From UBA7239 sp035430165 (lineage in GTDB: Bacteria; Pseudomonadota; Gammaproteobacteria; Pseudomonadales; UBA7239): a DNA stretch of 48,807 nucleotides. The stretch lies in the NCBI GenBank assembly GCA_035430165.1, contig DAOMGE010000020.1, positions 1 through 48,807 of the forward strand, given 5' to 3'. Position 1 is the first letter of the stretch; every line of letters begins with the position of its first letter. The position numbers and the translations under genes are program-made. The notes below the pieces were generated by a model. The model was not told the origin of the DNA. It saw only the letters and a program-made list of their open reading frames with translations, and ran no database searches. Below are positions 26,338 to 35,060 of the stretch, in pieces.

Positions 26338-26814
26338 ATGTCTACTATGCAAAAATTGATCGGCGTAATGTTCGCTATGGTTCTGGTTGCTGGCTGTTCT
26401 AGCCACAATAAAGGCGAAGAAGGTACTGGCAATGCAAATGGCGGTGCTGCAACTACTGGTAACGGCACTTGGGATTCAGTGCGCAGCCAGTTTGGCAACG
26501 TTGTATATTTCGAATTCGACAAATCAGACTTGCTGCCAGCTTCAGAAGAAATCCTGAACGCTTACGGCAAACTGCTGAAATCTACTGGCGACAACGCCAC
26601 TCTGGAAGGCCATGCTGATGAGCGCGGCACTCGCGAGTACAACATGGCTCTGGGCGAGCGTCGTGGCAAGGCTGTTGCTGATTTCCTGACTGTTCAGGGC
26701 GTTGCAGCCAGCCAGCTGGAAGTTGTTAGCTTCGGTGAAGAACACCCTGCAGTTCAGGGCCACGACGAAGCTGCGTGGAGCAAGAACCGCCGTGTAGAAA
26801 TCATCAAGAAGTAA
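26338..26814 (+). CDS. pal: Peptidoglycan-associated lipoprotein Pal
   Basis: Pal anchors the outer membrane to peptidoglycan. From the ATG at 26338, after GAAGGA, the product has 158 residues. The lipobox is LVAGC at residues ~17-21, with SS following the Cys, suiting transport to the outer membrane. A Gly/Asn-rich tether precedes the OmpA-like domain with VVYFEFDKSDLLP and LEGHADERGTREYNMALGERRGKAV, where the Asp and Arg bind diaminopimelate. An in-frame ATG at 26287 overlaps the promoter and is rejected. Codon choice is restricted, suggesting high expression. Confidence 0.97.
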   Translation: MSTMQKLIGVMFAMVLVAGCSSHNKGEEGTGNANGGAATTGNGTWDSVRSQFGNVVYFEFDKSDLLPASEEILNAYGKLLKSTGDNATLEGHADERGTREYNMALGERRGKAVADFLTVQGVAASQLEVVSFGEEHPAVQGHDEAAWSKNRRVEIIKK

Positions 26815-26849
26815 TTCTTGTTTGATGGTTAGTCGCCTGACTGACAGAC

Positions 26850-26877
26850 AAAAAGGCCAGCATATGCTGGCCTTTTT
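26850..26877 (+). terminator. Terminator after pal
   Basis: GGCCAGCATATGCTGGCC (26855-26872) is a perfect palindrome that folds as a 7-bp stem with an ATAT loop. Five A precede it and five T follow, so it can work on either strand. cpoB starts 65 bases later. Confidence 0.9.
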
Positions 26878-26942
26878 GTTATCTGGCGACAGATAATACT
26901 TCCAGGAAATATTCGACAGTTCATGAGCGTGGAGTTAGAAGT

Positions 26943-27779
26943 ATGAAAGTTGCGTTGACTGCTTTTTTAAGTCTGGCTTTTGTTATGCCGGTATTGGCCC
27001 AGGCTCCCGTAAACGATATCAGTGTGCCATCTTCACAACGTCGATCGGATGACAGTGGATCATCAGCAAGGACGTACGGGGCGGGTTATGACACAGGTGC
27101 TGCTGTAGACAATGCAGTATCCCAGCCCGTTACCAGCAATGACAGCACAGCGCGTTCACAGGCGTCTGCTGCATATGCAGGTTCCCCAGCAGACTCGGGC
27201 AGTTTGTACCGGCAGTTCCAGCAGCTGCAGGAAGAGGTGGCAGCCTTGCGCGGACAGGTAGAAGAACAGGCGCATGAAATACAGCAATTGAAGCAGCAAC
27301 GTCAGGAAGAGCGGCCAGCTTCACCGTCACCAGCCGCCGGTTCAATTTCACCTGATACGCCAGCAGGTACAGCAGCTGAAAAGCCGCAAGTTCCTGCCGC
27401 AAGAGTGACCAGTAGCGAAGGCAGGGATGAGTACGAAGCAGCTTATGCAAAATTGAAGACGAAAGATTATGATGGTGCAGCAAGCGGATTCAAATCACTC
27501 GCCAACAAATATCCCAACAGTGAATATGCAGGGAATTCCTGGTTCTGGCTTGGATTTATCTATCAGACGAAGGGTGATCTCGCTAATTCAGCCAAATCAT
27601 TTGAGTCGCTGATTGAGCGCTTCCCAGACCACGCGAAAATTGACGACGCCAAATTCAATCTGGGCAAGATTTATAACCAGCAAGGCAAGGCTGAAAAGGC
27701 GCGTACACTGCTGAAGGAAGTGGCGGCCGGCAATTCGAAATCTGCGCCCTTGGCCAAGTCATACCTGGAATCCATGTGA
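26943..27779 (+). CDS. cpoB: Cell division coordinator CpoB (YbgF)
   Basis: CpoB links the Tol machine to peptidoglycan synthesis by PBP1B at the septum. The 278-residue precursor has a signal peptide (VMPVLAQA, cleavage near residue 20). A low-complexity Ser/Ala-rich stretch comes next, then a coiled coil at ~residues 85-120 (LYRQFQQLQEEVAALRGQVEEQ) that drives trimerisation. A Pro/Ala linker and three TPR-like repeats follow from residue ~160 (YEAAYAKLKTKDYDGAASGFK, YAGNSWFWLGFIYQTKGDLANS, DDAKFNLGKIYNQQGKAEKA). It normally follows pal, as here, but is separated from it by a terminator. epmA begins immediately at the stop. Confidence 0.94.
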   Translation: MKVALTAFLSLAFVMPVLAQAPVNDISVPSSQRRSDDSGSSARTYGAGYDTGAAVDNAVSQPVTSNDSTARSQASAAYAGSPADSGSLYRQFQQLQEEVAALRGQVEEQAHEIQQLKQQRQEERPASPSPAAGSISPDTPAGTAAEKPQVPAARVTSSEGRDEYEAAYAKLKTKDYDGAASGFKSLANKYPNSEYAGNSWFWLGFIYQTKGDLANSAKSFESLIERFPDHAKIDDAKFNLGKIYNQQGKAEKARTLLKEVAAGNSKSAPLAKSYLESM

Positions 27780-28727
27780 TTGAAACCTGACTGGCATCCT
27801 TCCGTATCCCTCGAAAATATTGCACGGCGCGCAGAGGCACTGGCTGCTGTGCGCAATTTTTTTGCCGCACGACATGTGCTGGAAGTTGATGTGCCTGTCA
27901 TGGCTCGATCAACTATTACCGATCCGAATATTGAAACTTTCCTGGTTTCTTCTCCCTGCAGCTCCACGGAAAAATACTATTTAACATCATCGCCAGAATT
28001 TTTCATGAAGCGTTTGCTTGTGGCTGGCAGTGGACCTATTTATTACATGGGACACGCGTTTCGTGTCGAAGAAAAAGGTTCACGCCATAATCCTGAATTC
28101 ACCATCATCGAGTGGTATCGACCCGAATGGACGACTGCGCAGTTGATGCAAGAGCTTGCTGAGCTGGTGGCCAAATTGTTGCCATGCGAGATGCTGCGTT
28201 ACACGACATATCGTCAGATCTTTCTGGATTATCTTGGTGTTGATCCTCATCAGGCTGGTCTTGCCCAATTGAAAGTAATGGGGCGCGAAAGATTGTCGCC
28301 GGCATTTGACAGTGACGACCGTAATATATGGCTGGATTTCCTGTTTTCCCATTTGATTGAGCCCCAGTTACAGGGCATGGTTTTTGTGGAGCAATTTCCT
28401 GCCTCGCAAGCTGCATTGGCCAAAACTTTCCGTGATGATTACGGTAATGCCGTTGCGGCTCGCTTCGAGTTGTATGTCGATGGGCTGGAATTGGCTAATG
28501 GCTATGAGGAAGAGCAGGATGCCAGTGTCCTGTCGCAAAGATTCGAAAGTGACAGGAAATTGCGCAAGGAACGTGGGCAGCCAGTGCCTGACACAGACAG
28601 GACATTCCTTGCGGCTATGCAAGAAGGTTTGCCTGCTTGTGCTGGTGTGGCGCTGGGTTTTGACAGATTGCTTATGCTGTCTCTGCGTGCCAGACATATT
28701 TCTGAAGTGATAAGCTTTGCCGAATAA
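27780..28727 (+). CDS. epmA: Elongation factor P lysine ligase EpmA
   Basis: EpmA (GenX/PoxA) resembles the catalytic domain of lysyl-tRNA synthetase and attaches (R)-beta-lysine to EF-P; EpmB supplies the substrate elsewhere in the genome. The frame starts with TTG at 27780 directly after the cpoB TGA and gives 315 residues. Class II synthetase motif 2 is visible in FRVEEKGSRHNPEFTIIEWYR, and motif 3 in GVALGFDRLLML. ELANGYEEEQD is the amino-acid pocket segment. The anticodon-binding domain of LysS is missing, as expected. Translation is probably coupled to cpoB. Confidence 0.93.
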   Translation: MKPDWHPSVSLENIARRAEALAAVRNFFAARHVLEVDVPVMARSTITDPNIETFLVSSPCSSTEKYYLTSSPEFFMKRLLVAGSGPIYYMGHAFRVEEKGSRHNPEFTIIEWYRPEWTTAQLMQELAELVAKLLPCEMLRYTTYRQIFLDYLGVDPHQAGLAQLKVMGRERLSPAFDSDDRNIWLDFLFSHLIEPQLQGMVFVEQFPASQAALAKTFRDDYGNAVAARFELYVDGLELANGYEEEQDASVLSQRFESDRKLRKERGQPVPDTDRTFLAAMQEGLPACAGVALGFDRLLMLSLRARHISEVISFAE

Positions 28728-28755
28728 AATCGGTTACTGCAGCGGGGTTAGTCAT

Positions 28756-30648
28756 GTGACGAACTGGAATTTGCAATGGCGCCGGATTACCAGAAAATCA
28801 CTGCTATTGTGCGCGTTGTTTGTGTCAGTTTCGCTGTTCGCAGAGGAAGCTCAAAAGCCCAATATACTCATGATTGTTGCCGATGATATTGGCATGGGTG
28901 ATCTACACAGTTTTTATCCTTCCGCTACGACATCTACCCCGAATCTTGACCAGCTTGCAGCGCAAGGCATGCGTTTTTCCCGCTTCTATACTGATAGCAC
29001 TTGCTCCGCCAGTCGTGCAGCATTGTTGACAGGGCAGAATCCTGCACGACTCGGTTTCCATGTGGTAGCACGCGGCATTTCATCAGATACAGTGACGTTG
29101 GCTGAATGGCTGCACCGGCAGGGCTATAGCACCCACCATATCGGCAAATGGCATGTCGGTGAGTTATATGCGGCAGCCAAGCCTGCAGCACAGGGGTTTG
29201 ATACCAGTTTCGGCTTCATGAACCAGTGGTTCCTGCAGGGGCCTGATGAAAATGGTGAGCCGATTTTGCGGCATCCGGTTTACGAGAATCCGTGGCTGGA
29301 ATCAGAAACCGGAGACTGGCGCCAGTACACGGGTTATTTGCCGGACGTGTTGACAGAAAATGCCATTAATAAAATCGAGAAGCTGGCAACGCAAAAAAAG
29401 CCGTGGTTTCTCTATTACGCCACCCTGTTGCCTCATGGCCCACTGCATGCTCCTCCCAATATGCAGGGCGATGTATCGGTGGCTACGGATGATCAGAAAT
29501 ATCGCGCCATGGTCAATCACCTTGACAGTAATATTGGCACATTACTGTCTGCGTTGGAAAAAACAGGTCAACGTGAAAATACAATCATTGTATTTCTCAG
29601 TGACAATGGTGCCCCGGAAAAACGGGAAGGCAGCAACGCCGATCTCGGTGGTGGCAAAGCCTCTTACAGCGAGGGCGGCGTAAGAGCGCCTATGCTTTGG
29701 GTGGACAATCAAAAAACATTGCCTGGCTCACTGGATGAACGCGCTATTTATATTGCTGATATTTTCCCGACACTTGCCGCACGTATCGGTGCGCCACTGA
29801 CATTCACGACAGATGGACTGGATTTCAATAATCTCGCTACCTTTATCCGCATCAAGACACGACAGTTGTTCTGGTTGTCGCGCGAAAATTACTCGGTGCT
29901 TGCTTCTGACAAATCATGGCGCTTGACACAAGGATGGACATTCCGGGAATTGAACATGCTGCAATTGCTTGAGATCAATGCCGGAGAAGTAGCTGATAAG
30001 TCCGGCTGGCTATGGCTGTATTGGACGAAAGTGTCGAATCTCAAACAAAATGTCCGGGATTGGCTGGAATCAGTGTCGAGGACGGCTATACGGTTTGAAC
30101 GAATCACAGATACTGTTGGCAAGGTTACAGGTGCAGATTTCCTGCGCACGCCTTTAAAGGAGTGGGACTTTTATGTCGCTGTCTCACTGCCTGAAAATGC
30201 GCGAGACGGGCAGGAGCAGCTTATTGCAGAGCAGTCTGGTGTGTGGTCTATGCGTTACTTGCCTGAAGCCCGACAATTGCTGGTTCAGATGCATGGGAAC
30301 GAATGGCGTGTGCCGTTTGATTTGTCTGCTCAATGCACGTTGATAGGTCTTAATGCGGATATCTACGATAAGTATACCAATCTGGCACCGACCATCAGAC
30401 CCACCCAGATAAGGTTATCTGTTAATGGTAAGGAGAGTGCGCGCACCGCGTGGCAGATAGAGAGTCTGTTACATGTGGATATTGCTGCGCCGACATGGAT
30501 GGGTATTTCTGCGAAGGGGGATCAGAATTGGCGTGGCTTACTGTCTAGGCCGTTGTTTTATCACCGCGCCAGTTTTGTTGGAGAGTGGCCTTATCTGGTA
30601 GATGAGAGTGCATTGCAGCGTGAATTGTGTGGCCAGTTGCCCCGTTGA
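28756..30648 (+). CDS. Secreted sulfatase with an extra C-terminal domain
   Basis: A GTG at 28756 (GGGG nearby) gives 630 residues with a signal peptide ending SLFAEEA; a TTG at 28717 overlaps epmA. The type I sulfatase core includes NILMIVADDIGMGDL (metal-binding Asp pair), the formylglycine site CSASRAALLTG, HHIGKWHVG, and FLSDNGAPE (second metal Asp-Asn). The modified motif is C-x-A-x-R rather than the commoner C-x-P-x-R. From about residue 400 the sequence leaves the usual sulfatase pattern. A ~200-residue beta-rich region ends NWRGLLSRPLFYHRASF, resembling concanavalin/LamG-like folds by eye. The substrate is unknown. A terminator follows. Confidence 0.82.
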   Translation: MTNWNLQWRRITRKSLLLCALFVSVSLFAEEAQKPNILMIVADDIGMGDLHSFYPSATTSTPNLDQLAAQGMRFSRFYTDSTCSASRAALLTGQNPARLGFHVVARGISSDTVTLAEWLHRQGYSTHHIGKWHVGELYAAAKPAAQGFDTSFGFMNQWFLQGPDENGEPILRHPVYENPWLESETGDWRQYTGYLPDVLTENAINKIEKLATQKKPWFLYYATLLPHGPLHAPPNMQGDVSVATDDQKYRAMVNHLDSNIGTLLSALEKTGQRENTIIVFLSDNGAPEKREGSNADLGGGKASYSEGGVRAPMLWVDNQKTLPGSLDERAIYIADIFPTLAARIGAPLTFTTDGLDFNNLATFIRIKTRQLFWLSRENYSVLASDKSWRLTQGWTFRELNMLQLLEINAGEVADKSGWLWLYWTKVSNLKQNVRDWLESVSRTAIRFERITDTVGKVTGADFLRTPLKEWDFYVAVSLPENARDGQEQLIAEQSGVWSMRYLPEARQLLVQMHGNEWRVPFDLSAQCTLIGLNADIYDKYTNLAPTIRPTQIRLSVNGKESARTAWQIESLLHVDIAAPTWMGISAKGDQNWRGLLSRPLFYHRASFVGEWPYLVDESALQRELCGQLPR

Positions 30649-30667
30649 TTTTTGTGTGCCCCAAAAC

Positions 30668-30696
30668 AAAAAAGCCGGCAGATGCCGGCTTTTTTT
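30668..30696. terminator. Bidirectional terminator between sulfatase and gltA
   Basis: GCCGGC (30674-30679) pairs with GCCGGC (30684-30689) around AGAT. Six A lie before and seven T after. The two flanking genes converge here, and the hairpin serves both. Confidence 0.9.
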
Positions 30697-30718
30697 ATGG
30701 CGAGGGGGTGGTGTTAGG

Positions 30719-32005
30719 TTAGCGTTTGTTGACCGGGATAAAGTCACGCTGCGGGCTTCCGGTGTAAAGCTGACGCGGACGGCCGATCTTGTAGGGGGAT
30801 GACAGCATTTCGTTCCAGTGTGAAATCCAGCCAACGGTACGCGCCAGGGCGAATATCACGGTAAACATGCTGGTTGGAATGCCGATAGCCTTCAGGATGA
30901 TACCTGAATAAAAATCGACATTCGGATACAGTTTCTTCTCAATGAAATAACTGTCGGAACGTGCAATCTCTTCCAGACGCATTGCAAGCTCCAGTTGCGG
31001 ATCATTGATGCCCAGTGCGCCCAATACTTCGTCGCAGGATTTTTTCATGACTTTGGCGCGAGGATCAAAGTTCTTGTAGACGCGATGGCCAAAGCCCATC
31101 AGCTTGAAGTTGTCGTTTTTGTCTTTTGCCTTGGCGATATACTTGTCGACATTACTGACGTTGCCGATTTCATCGAGCATCTGCAGCACGGCTTCATTGG
31201 CGCCGCCGTGAGCTGGCCCCCACAATGCAGCAATGCCAGATGCAATACAGGCATACGGGTTGGCGCCGGTGGAACCTGCAAGGCGCACGGTAGACGTTGA
31301 GGCGTTCTGTTCATGGTCGGCGTGCAGGATAAAAATGCGATCCATTGCCTTGGCTATAACCGGATTCACTTCATAATCCGACGCGGGAACCGCGAACATC
31401 ATGTTAAGGAAGTTCGAAGCGTAGTCGAGACCGTTTTCGGGGTACACAAACGGCTGGCCGATGTTGTATTTGTAGCACATGGCAGCGATGGTCGGCATCT
31501 TGGCTATCAGGCGTACAGCCACCGATTCGCGATGTTCAGCATCTGTCACATCCAGTGAGTCGTGATAGAAGGCTGATAATGCACCGACCACGCCGCACAT
31601 CACGGCCATCGGGTGTGCATCGCGGCGGAAGCCTTCAAAAAACTTGCGGATCTGGTCATGCACCATCGTGTGCTGGGTGACACGCGCGTCGAAAGTTATT
31701 TTCTGATCCTTGTTTGGCAGTTCGCCTTTTAGCAGCAAGTAACAAGTTTCAAGGTAATCGGATTCTTCTGCCAGTTGTTCTATAGGATAACCACGGTGCA
31801 GCAGGATGCCCTTGTCACCATCAATGAATGTTATTTTGGATTCGCACGCTGCAGTTGCCATAAAGCCGGGGTCGTAGGTAAAGCGGCCACCTTGCGAGAG
31901 AATATTCTGTACATCAATGACATCGGGGCCAACGGAGCCTGAACGAATGGGCAGATCAATAGGGGCTTGACCGTCGATAGTGAGGGTCGCTTTCTTTTCA
32001 GTCAT
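30719..32005 (-). CDS. gltA: Citrate synthase GltA
   Basis: GltA condenses acetyl-CoA and oxaloacetate into citrate at the entry to the TCA cycle. The ATG at 32005, after AGGAG, gives 428 residues, the usual length of the hexameric NADH-sensitive type II enzyme; 33 upstream codons are open but atypical. Catalytic residues are visible in WGPAHGGANEAV (His), GFGHRVYKNFDPRA (His) and NVDFYSG (Asp). The N-terminal beta domain, typical of type II enzymes, is present. It diverges from sdhCDAB, as in E. coli and Pseudomonas, across a 491-base control region. Confidence 0.97.
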   Translation of the reverse strand: MTEKKATLTIDGQAPIDLPIRSGSVGPDVIDVQNILSQGGRFTYDPGFMATAACESKITFIDGDKGILLHRGYPIEQLAEESDYLETCYLLLKGELPNKDQKITFDARVTQHTMVHDQIRKFFEGFRRDAHPMAVMCGVVGALSAFYHDSLDVTDAEHRESVAVRLIAKMPTIAAMCYKYNIGQPFVYPENGLDYASNFLNMMFAVPASDYEVNPVIAKAMDRIFILHADHEQNASTSTVRLAGSTGANPYACIASGIAALWGPAHGGANEAVLQMLDEIGNVSNVDKYIAKAKDKNDNFKLMGFGHRVYKNFDPRAKVMKKSCDEVLGALGINDPQLELAMRLEEIARSDSYFIEKKLYPNVDFYSGIILKAIGIPTSMFTVIFALARTVGWISHWNEMLSSPYKIGRPRQLYTGSPQRDFIPVNKR

Positions 32006-32103
32006 GGGACAACTCCTGAGCCGGAAAACAGCAGGCAAGTGTTTGGTAATCAATTGGCCTGCAAAAAAGATGCACACAATCGTATATGTGCGTAAACGCC
32101 ACA

Positions 32104-32131
32104 ACTATAGGGGGATTCGGTGTATTGTCAA
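32104..32131 (-). promoter_or_regulatory. Promoter of gltA
   Basis: On the minus strand a perfect TTGACA (32131-32126) is separated by 16 bases from TATAGT (32109-32104). The start codon is 98 bases downstream of the -10, leaving a leader of roughly 90 bases. Confidence 0.7.
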
Positions 32132-32347
32132 TGAAATGGGTCTATAGACTGTCCGTACTGTGGATTTCCGTAGCGCGCAAGAAAATGGCCACTGGGCCTG
32201 ACGGTTTTGTCGGGACTTTCTGGTGCAAAAAACATGGCCATGTTCATAAAAGGGGCAAGGCTTTCAGTTGGGGGCGGTGCGGCCGGGTCGAGCAGCCAAT
32301 GAGGCTGTGGCCTTGAGGATTTGTTGATCAATTCATACCTGATTAGT

Positions 32348-32376
32348 TTGTCATACAAAAGTCATACCCCTATAAT
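32348..32376 (+). promoter_or_regulatory. Promoter of sdhCDAB
   Basis: TTGTCA (32348-32353) and a perfect TATAAT (32371-32376) are exactly 17 bases apart, a strong sigma-70 promoter. The sdhC GTG is 120 bases beyond the -10, so the transcript has a leader of about 110 bases. Confidence 0.78.
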
Positions 32377-32496
32377 CCGCGCCGACTTGTGTGGTGCCAG
32401 TTATCCCTCCGCCCGGTCATCACCGTTTGAACATTGAACACTTTTCTCAATGCCTGGTTTTTTAATGCTTATTAACCTGAAGCCTGGGGTTCTTTT

Positions 32497-32871
32497 GTGA
32501 CTGATAAACGACCTGTCAATCTTGACATCGGCACCATCAAGCTGCCGATTACTGCCTATGTGTCTATCCTGCACCGTGCTTCGGGCGTGGCACTGATTGG
32601 AGCTTTCGGCATATTGCTGGGCCTGTTGGCCTACTCGCTGAAATCTGCTGAAGATTTCGCTGCAGTAAAAGCCTGCCTCGCTTCTGTTCCGATGAAGCTG
32701 CTGGTCTGGGCGGTACTTGCAGCAGTGATTTATCACCTGTTTGCAGGCATCAAACACCTGATCATGGATGTGGGGATTGGTGAAACGCTGGAAGGCGGTA
32801 AAAGGGGCGCGACACTGGTTCTGGTGTCTGCAGTCATCGCTATTCTGCTTGCGGGGATTTGGTTATGGTAA
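32497..32871 (+). CDS. sdhC: Succinate dehydrogenase cytochrome b556 subunit SdhC
   Basis: SdhC anchors complex II in the membrane with SdhD and binds haem b and ubiquinone. The GTG at 32497 gives 124 residues with three membrane helices (~residues 25-48, 65-88 and 103-123). The family signature RPVNLDIGTIKLPITAYVSILHRASGVAL opens the protein, with Ser and Arg near the quinone site. The haem ligand His is in YHLFAGIKHLIMD. sdhD overlaps its stop by 7 bases. Confidence 0.95.
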   Translation: MTDKRPVNLDIGTIKLPITAYVSILHRASGVALIGAFGILLGLLAYSLKSAEDFAAVKACLASVPMKLLVWAVLAAVIYHLFAGIKHLIMDVGIGETLEGGKRGATLVLVSAVIAILLAGIWLW

Positions 32872-33233
32872 GAACAGTCACCAGTTTTGGCCGCAGCGGC
32901 CTGTCAGATTGGCTGATACAACGCGTTTCTGGCGTTGTTATTGCGGCCTACTTCTTTTTTATCGTTGCATATCTTGTGTCACACAAGGGGCTCGATTTTG
33001 CTACCTGGCATGCGTTTCACAAAATTACATGCATGAAAATATTCAACACGGTGACATTGCTGTCCGTTGTGGCGCACGCATGGATCGGTATCTGGGCGGT
33101 GCTGACAGATTACATCACTGTGCGTCTTTTGGGCGCTAAAGCGACAGTGTTGCGCCTGGTATTTGAAATCACTGCCATCGCATTGTTGGTGGTCTATACC
33201 CTCTGGGGTCTTGCTGTAGTTTGGGGGGTGTGA
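32865..33233 (+). CDS. sdhD: Succinate dehydrogenase membrane anchor SdhD
   Basis: The ATG at 32865, inside the end of sdhC, gives 122 residues with three membrane helices. An upstream TTG would add two residues. SFGRSGLSDWLIQRVSGVVIAAYF is the usual N-terminal motif, and LLSVVAHAWIGIWAVLTDYI carries the expected haem-ligand His and the quinone-site Asp-Tyr. Its end overlaps the ribosome-binding region of sdhA. Confidence 0.94.
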   Translation: MVRTVTSFGRSGLSDWLIQRVSGVVIAAYFFFIVAYLVSHKGLDFATWHAFHKITCMKIFNTVTLLSVVAHAWIGIWAVLTDYITVRLLGAKATVLRLVFEITAIALLVVYTLWGLAVVWGV

Positions 33234-33235
33234 AG

Positions 33236-35023
33236 ATGGCCGCAGCTATACATACAAGCAATATTCGTACACTGACATTTGATGCCGTGATTGTTGGCGG
33301 TGGCGGCGCAGGTATGCGCGCATCCCTGCAACTTGCGCAAGCAGGATTGAAAGTTGCTGTGCTGACCAAAGTATTCCCGACCCGTTCACACACGGTGGCC
33401 GCACAAGGTGGTATCGGTGCTTCGCTCGGCAATATGAGTGAAGACAACTGGCACTACCATTTTTACGATACCGTCAAAGGTTCTGACTGGTTAGGTGACC
33501 AGGACGCGATCGAATTCATGTGCCAGGAAGCTCCAAAAGTCGTGTACGAGCTGGAACACATGGGTATGCCATTTGACCGTAATCCGGATGGCACGATTTA
33601 CCAGCGTCCCTTCGGTGGCCACACATCCAATTACGGGGAAAAGCCGGTACAACGCGCGTGTGCAGCGGCTGACCGTACTGGTCACGCTTTGTTGCATACC
33701 TTGTATCAAAAAAACCTGGAAGCCAATACGCAATTTTTTGTCGAGTGGATCGCACTGGATCTCGTACGTGACGCAGATGGGGATGTGCTCGGTGTGGTAG
33801 CGATGGAACTGGAAACCGGCGAGATATCCGTGTTCCATGCTAAAACCACCTTGTTCGCTACTGGTGGTGCTGGTCGTATTTATGCGGCATCCACCAACGC
33901 CTACATCAACACGGGTGACGGCCTTGGTATTGCCGCACGTGCGGGCATACCACTGCAGGATATGGAATTCTGGCAGTTTCACCCGACTGGTGTTGCCGGT
34001 GCCGGTGTGTTGCTGACAGAGGGTTGCCGTGGCGAAGGCGGTATTCTTCGCAACGCAGCAGGCGAGCGTTTCATGGAGCGTTATGCGCCGAACCTGAAAG
34101 ATCTGGCGCCACGCGATTTCGTATCGCGTTCGATGGACCAGGAGATCAAGGAGGGTCGTGGTTGCGGCCCAAATAAAGATTATGTTGTGCTGGACCTGAC
34201 ACACCTGGGTGTCGATACCATCATGAAACGTCTGCCATCTGTTTACGAAATCGGTCATAACTTTGCCAATGTCGATGCAACGAAAGAGCCGATACCTGTC
34301 GTGCCAACCATCCATTACCAGATGGGTGGCATCCCGACCAATATCCATGGTCAGGTGGTCGCACCGAAAGATGGCGACTATCGCAGTGTTGTGAATGGCT
34401 TCTATGCGATTGGTGAGTGTGCGTGTGTATCCGTGCATGGTGCCAACCGTCTTGGCACCAACTCACTGCTCGACCTGATTGTGTTCGGTAAGGCTGCAGG
34501 CAATCACATCGTTGAAACCGTGCGTAACTCACCGGCGGCACACAAAGCGTTGCCAAAAGACGCGTTGGATGCCACGCTGGCTCGTGTTGATCGCCTGAAC
34601 AACACTAAAAAAGGCGAATACGCACAGGATATTGCCAACGATTTGCGTCGTGACATGCAAGCACACGCTGGCGTATTCCGCACGCAAAAGCTGATGGACG
34701 AAGGTGTGGCGAAAATCCTCGAACTGGAGAAGCGTATTCCGCATGTGCATCTGAATGACAAATCACAAGTGTTCAATACGGCACGTATTGAAGCCCTGGA
34801 ACTCGATAACCTGATCGAAGTTGCCAAAGCTACCATCATTTCGGCGGCAGCGCGCCAGGAATCTCGTGGTGCGCATGCGCACAACGATTGCCCGAATCGT
34901 GACGACCAGAACTGGATGAAACACACGCTGTGGTACAAGGATGGCAATCGTCTGGATTACAAGCCCGTGCAGTTGAAACCGTTGACAGCGGAAAGTGTGC
35001 CGCCTGTTGCACGTACTTTTTAA
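33236..35023 (+). CDS. sdhA: Succinate dehydrogenase flavoprotein subunit SdhA
   Basis: SdhA oxidises succinate to fumarate at a covalently bound FAD. The ATG at 33236, after GGGG and 2 bases beyond sdhD, gives 595 residues. The FAD-binding loop is DAVIVGGGGAGMRASLQLA. The covalent His is in TRSHTVAAQGGIGASLGN. Substrate-binding and catalytic segments are FHPTGVAGAGVLLTEGCRGEGG, HYQMGGIPTN, and the proton-shuttle Arg region in APRDFVSRSMDQEI. C-terminal DDQNWMKHTLWY is conserved. It transfers electrons to SdhB. Confidence 0.97.
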   Translation: MAAAIHTSNIRTLTFDAVIVGGGGAGMRASLQLAQAGLKVAVLTKVFPTRSHTVAAQGGIGASLGNMSEDNWHYHFYDTVKGSDWLGDQDAIEFMCQEAPKVVYELEHMGMPFDRNPDGTIYQRPFGGHTSNYGEKPVQRACAAADRTGHALLHTLYQKNLEANTQFFVEWIALDLVRDADGDVLGVVAMELETGEISVFHAKTTLFATGGAGRIYAASTNAYINTGDGLGIAARAGIPLQDMEFWQFHPTGVAGAGVLLTEGCRGEGGILRNAAGERFMERYAPNLKDLAPRDFVSRSMDQEIKEGRGCGPNKDYVVLDLTHLGVDTIMKRLPSVYEIGHNFANVDATKEPIPVVPTIHYQMGGIPTNIHGQVVAPKDGDYRSVVNGFYAIGECACVSVHGANRLGTNSLLDLIVFGKAAGNHIVETVRNSPAAHKALPKDALDATLARVDRLNNTKKGEYAQDIANDLRRDMQAHAGVFRTQKLMDEGVAKILELEKRIPHVHLNDKSQVFNTARIEALELDNLIEVAKATIISAAARQESRGAHAHNDCPNRDDQNWMKHTLWYKDGNRLDYKPVQLKPLTAESVPPVARTF

Positions 35024-35060
35024 TATGAGCTTCTGATTCGGGCTTCGAGAGGTTATCGAG

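Larger units (their letters stand above)
32006..32496. other. gltA-sdhC divergent control region
   Basis: This 491-base gap holds the gltA promoter near its left side and the sdh promoter near its right side. Both leaders are about 100-120 bases long. I see no convincing gene: a 76-codon frame at 32086-32316 lacks a ribosome-binding site and family resemblance. The middle (about 32135-32340) has no feature I can name, though it has room for regulators such as those that control TCA genes. Confidence 0.6.

Noticed and set aside
32086..32316. 76-codon frame in the gltA-sdhC gap
   Set aside because: No ribosome-binding site, it overlaps the gltA promoter, and the Trp/Cys/Arg-rich translation resembles noncoding sequence.
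33491..34438. 315-codon minus-strand frame over sdhA
   Set aside because: Antisense shadow of a strongly conserved coding region; no family resemblance and no ribosome-binding site.
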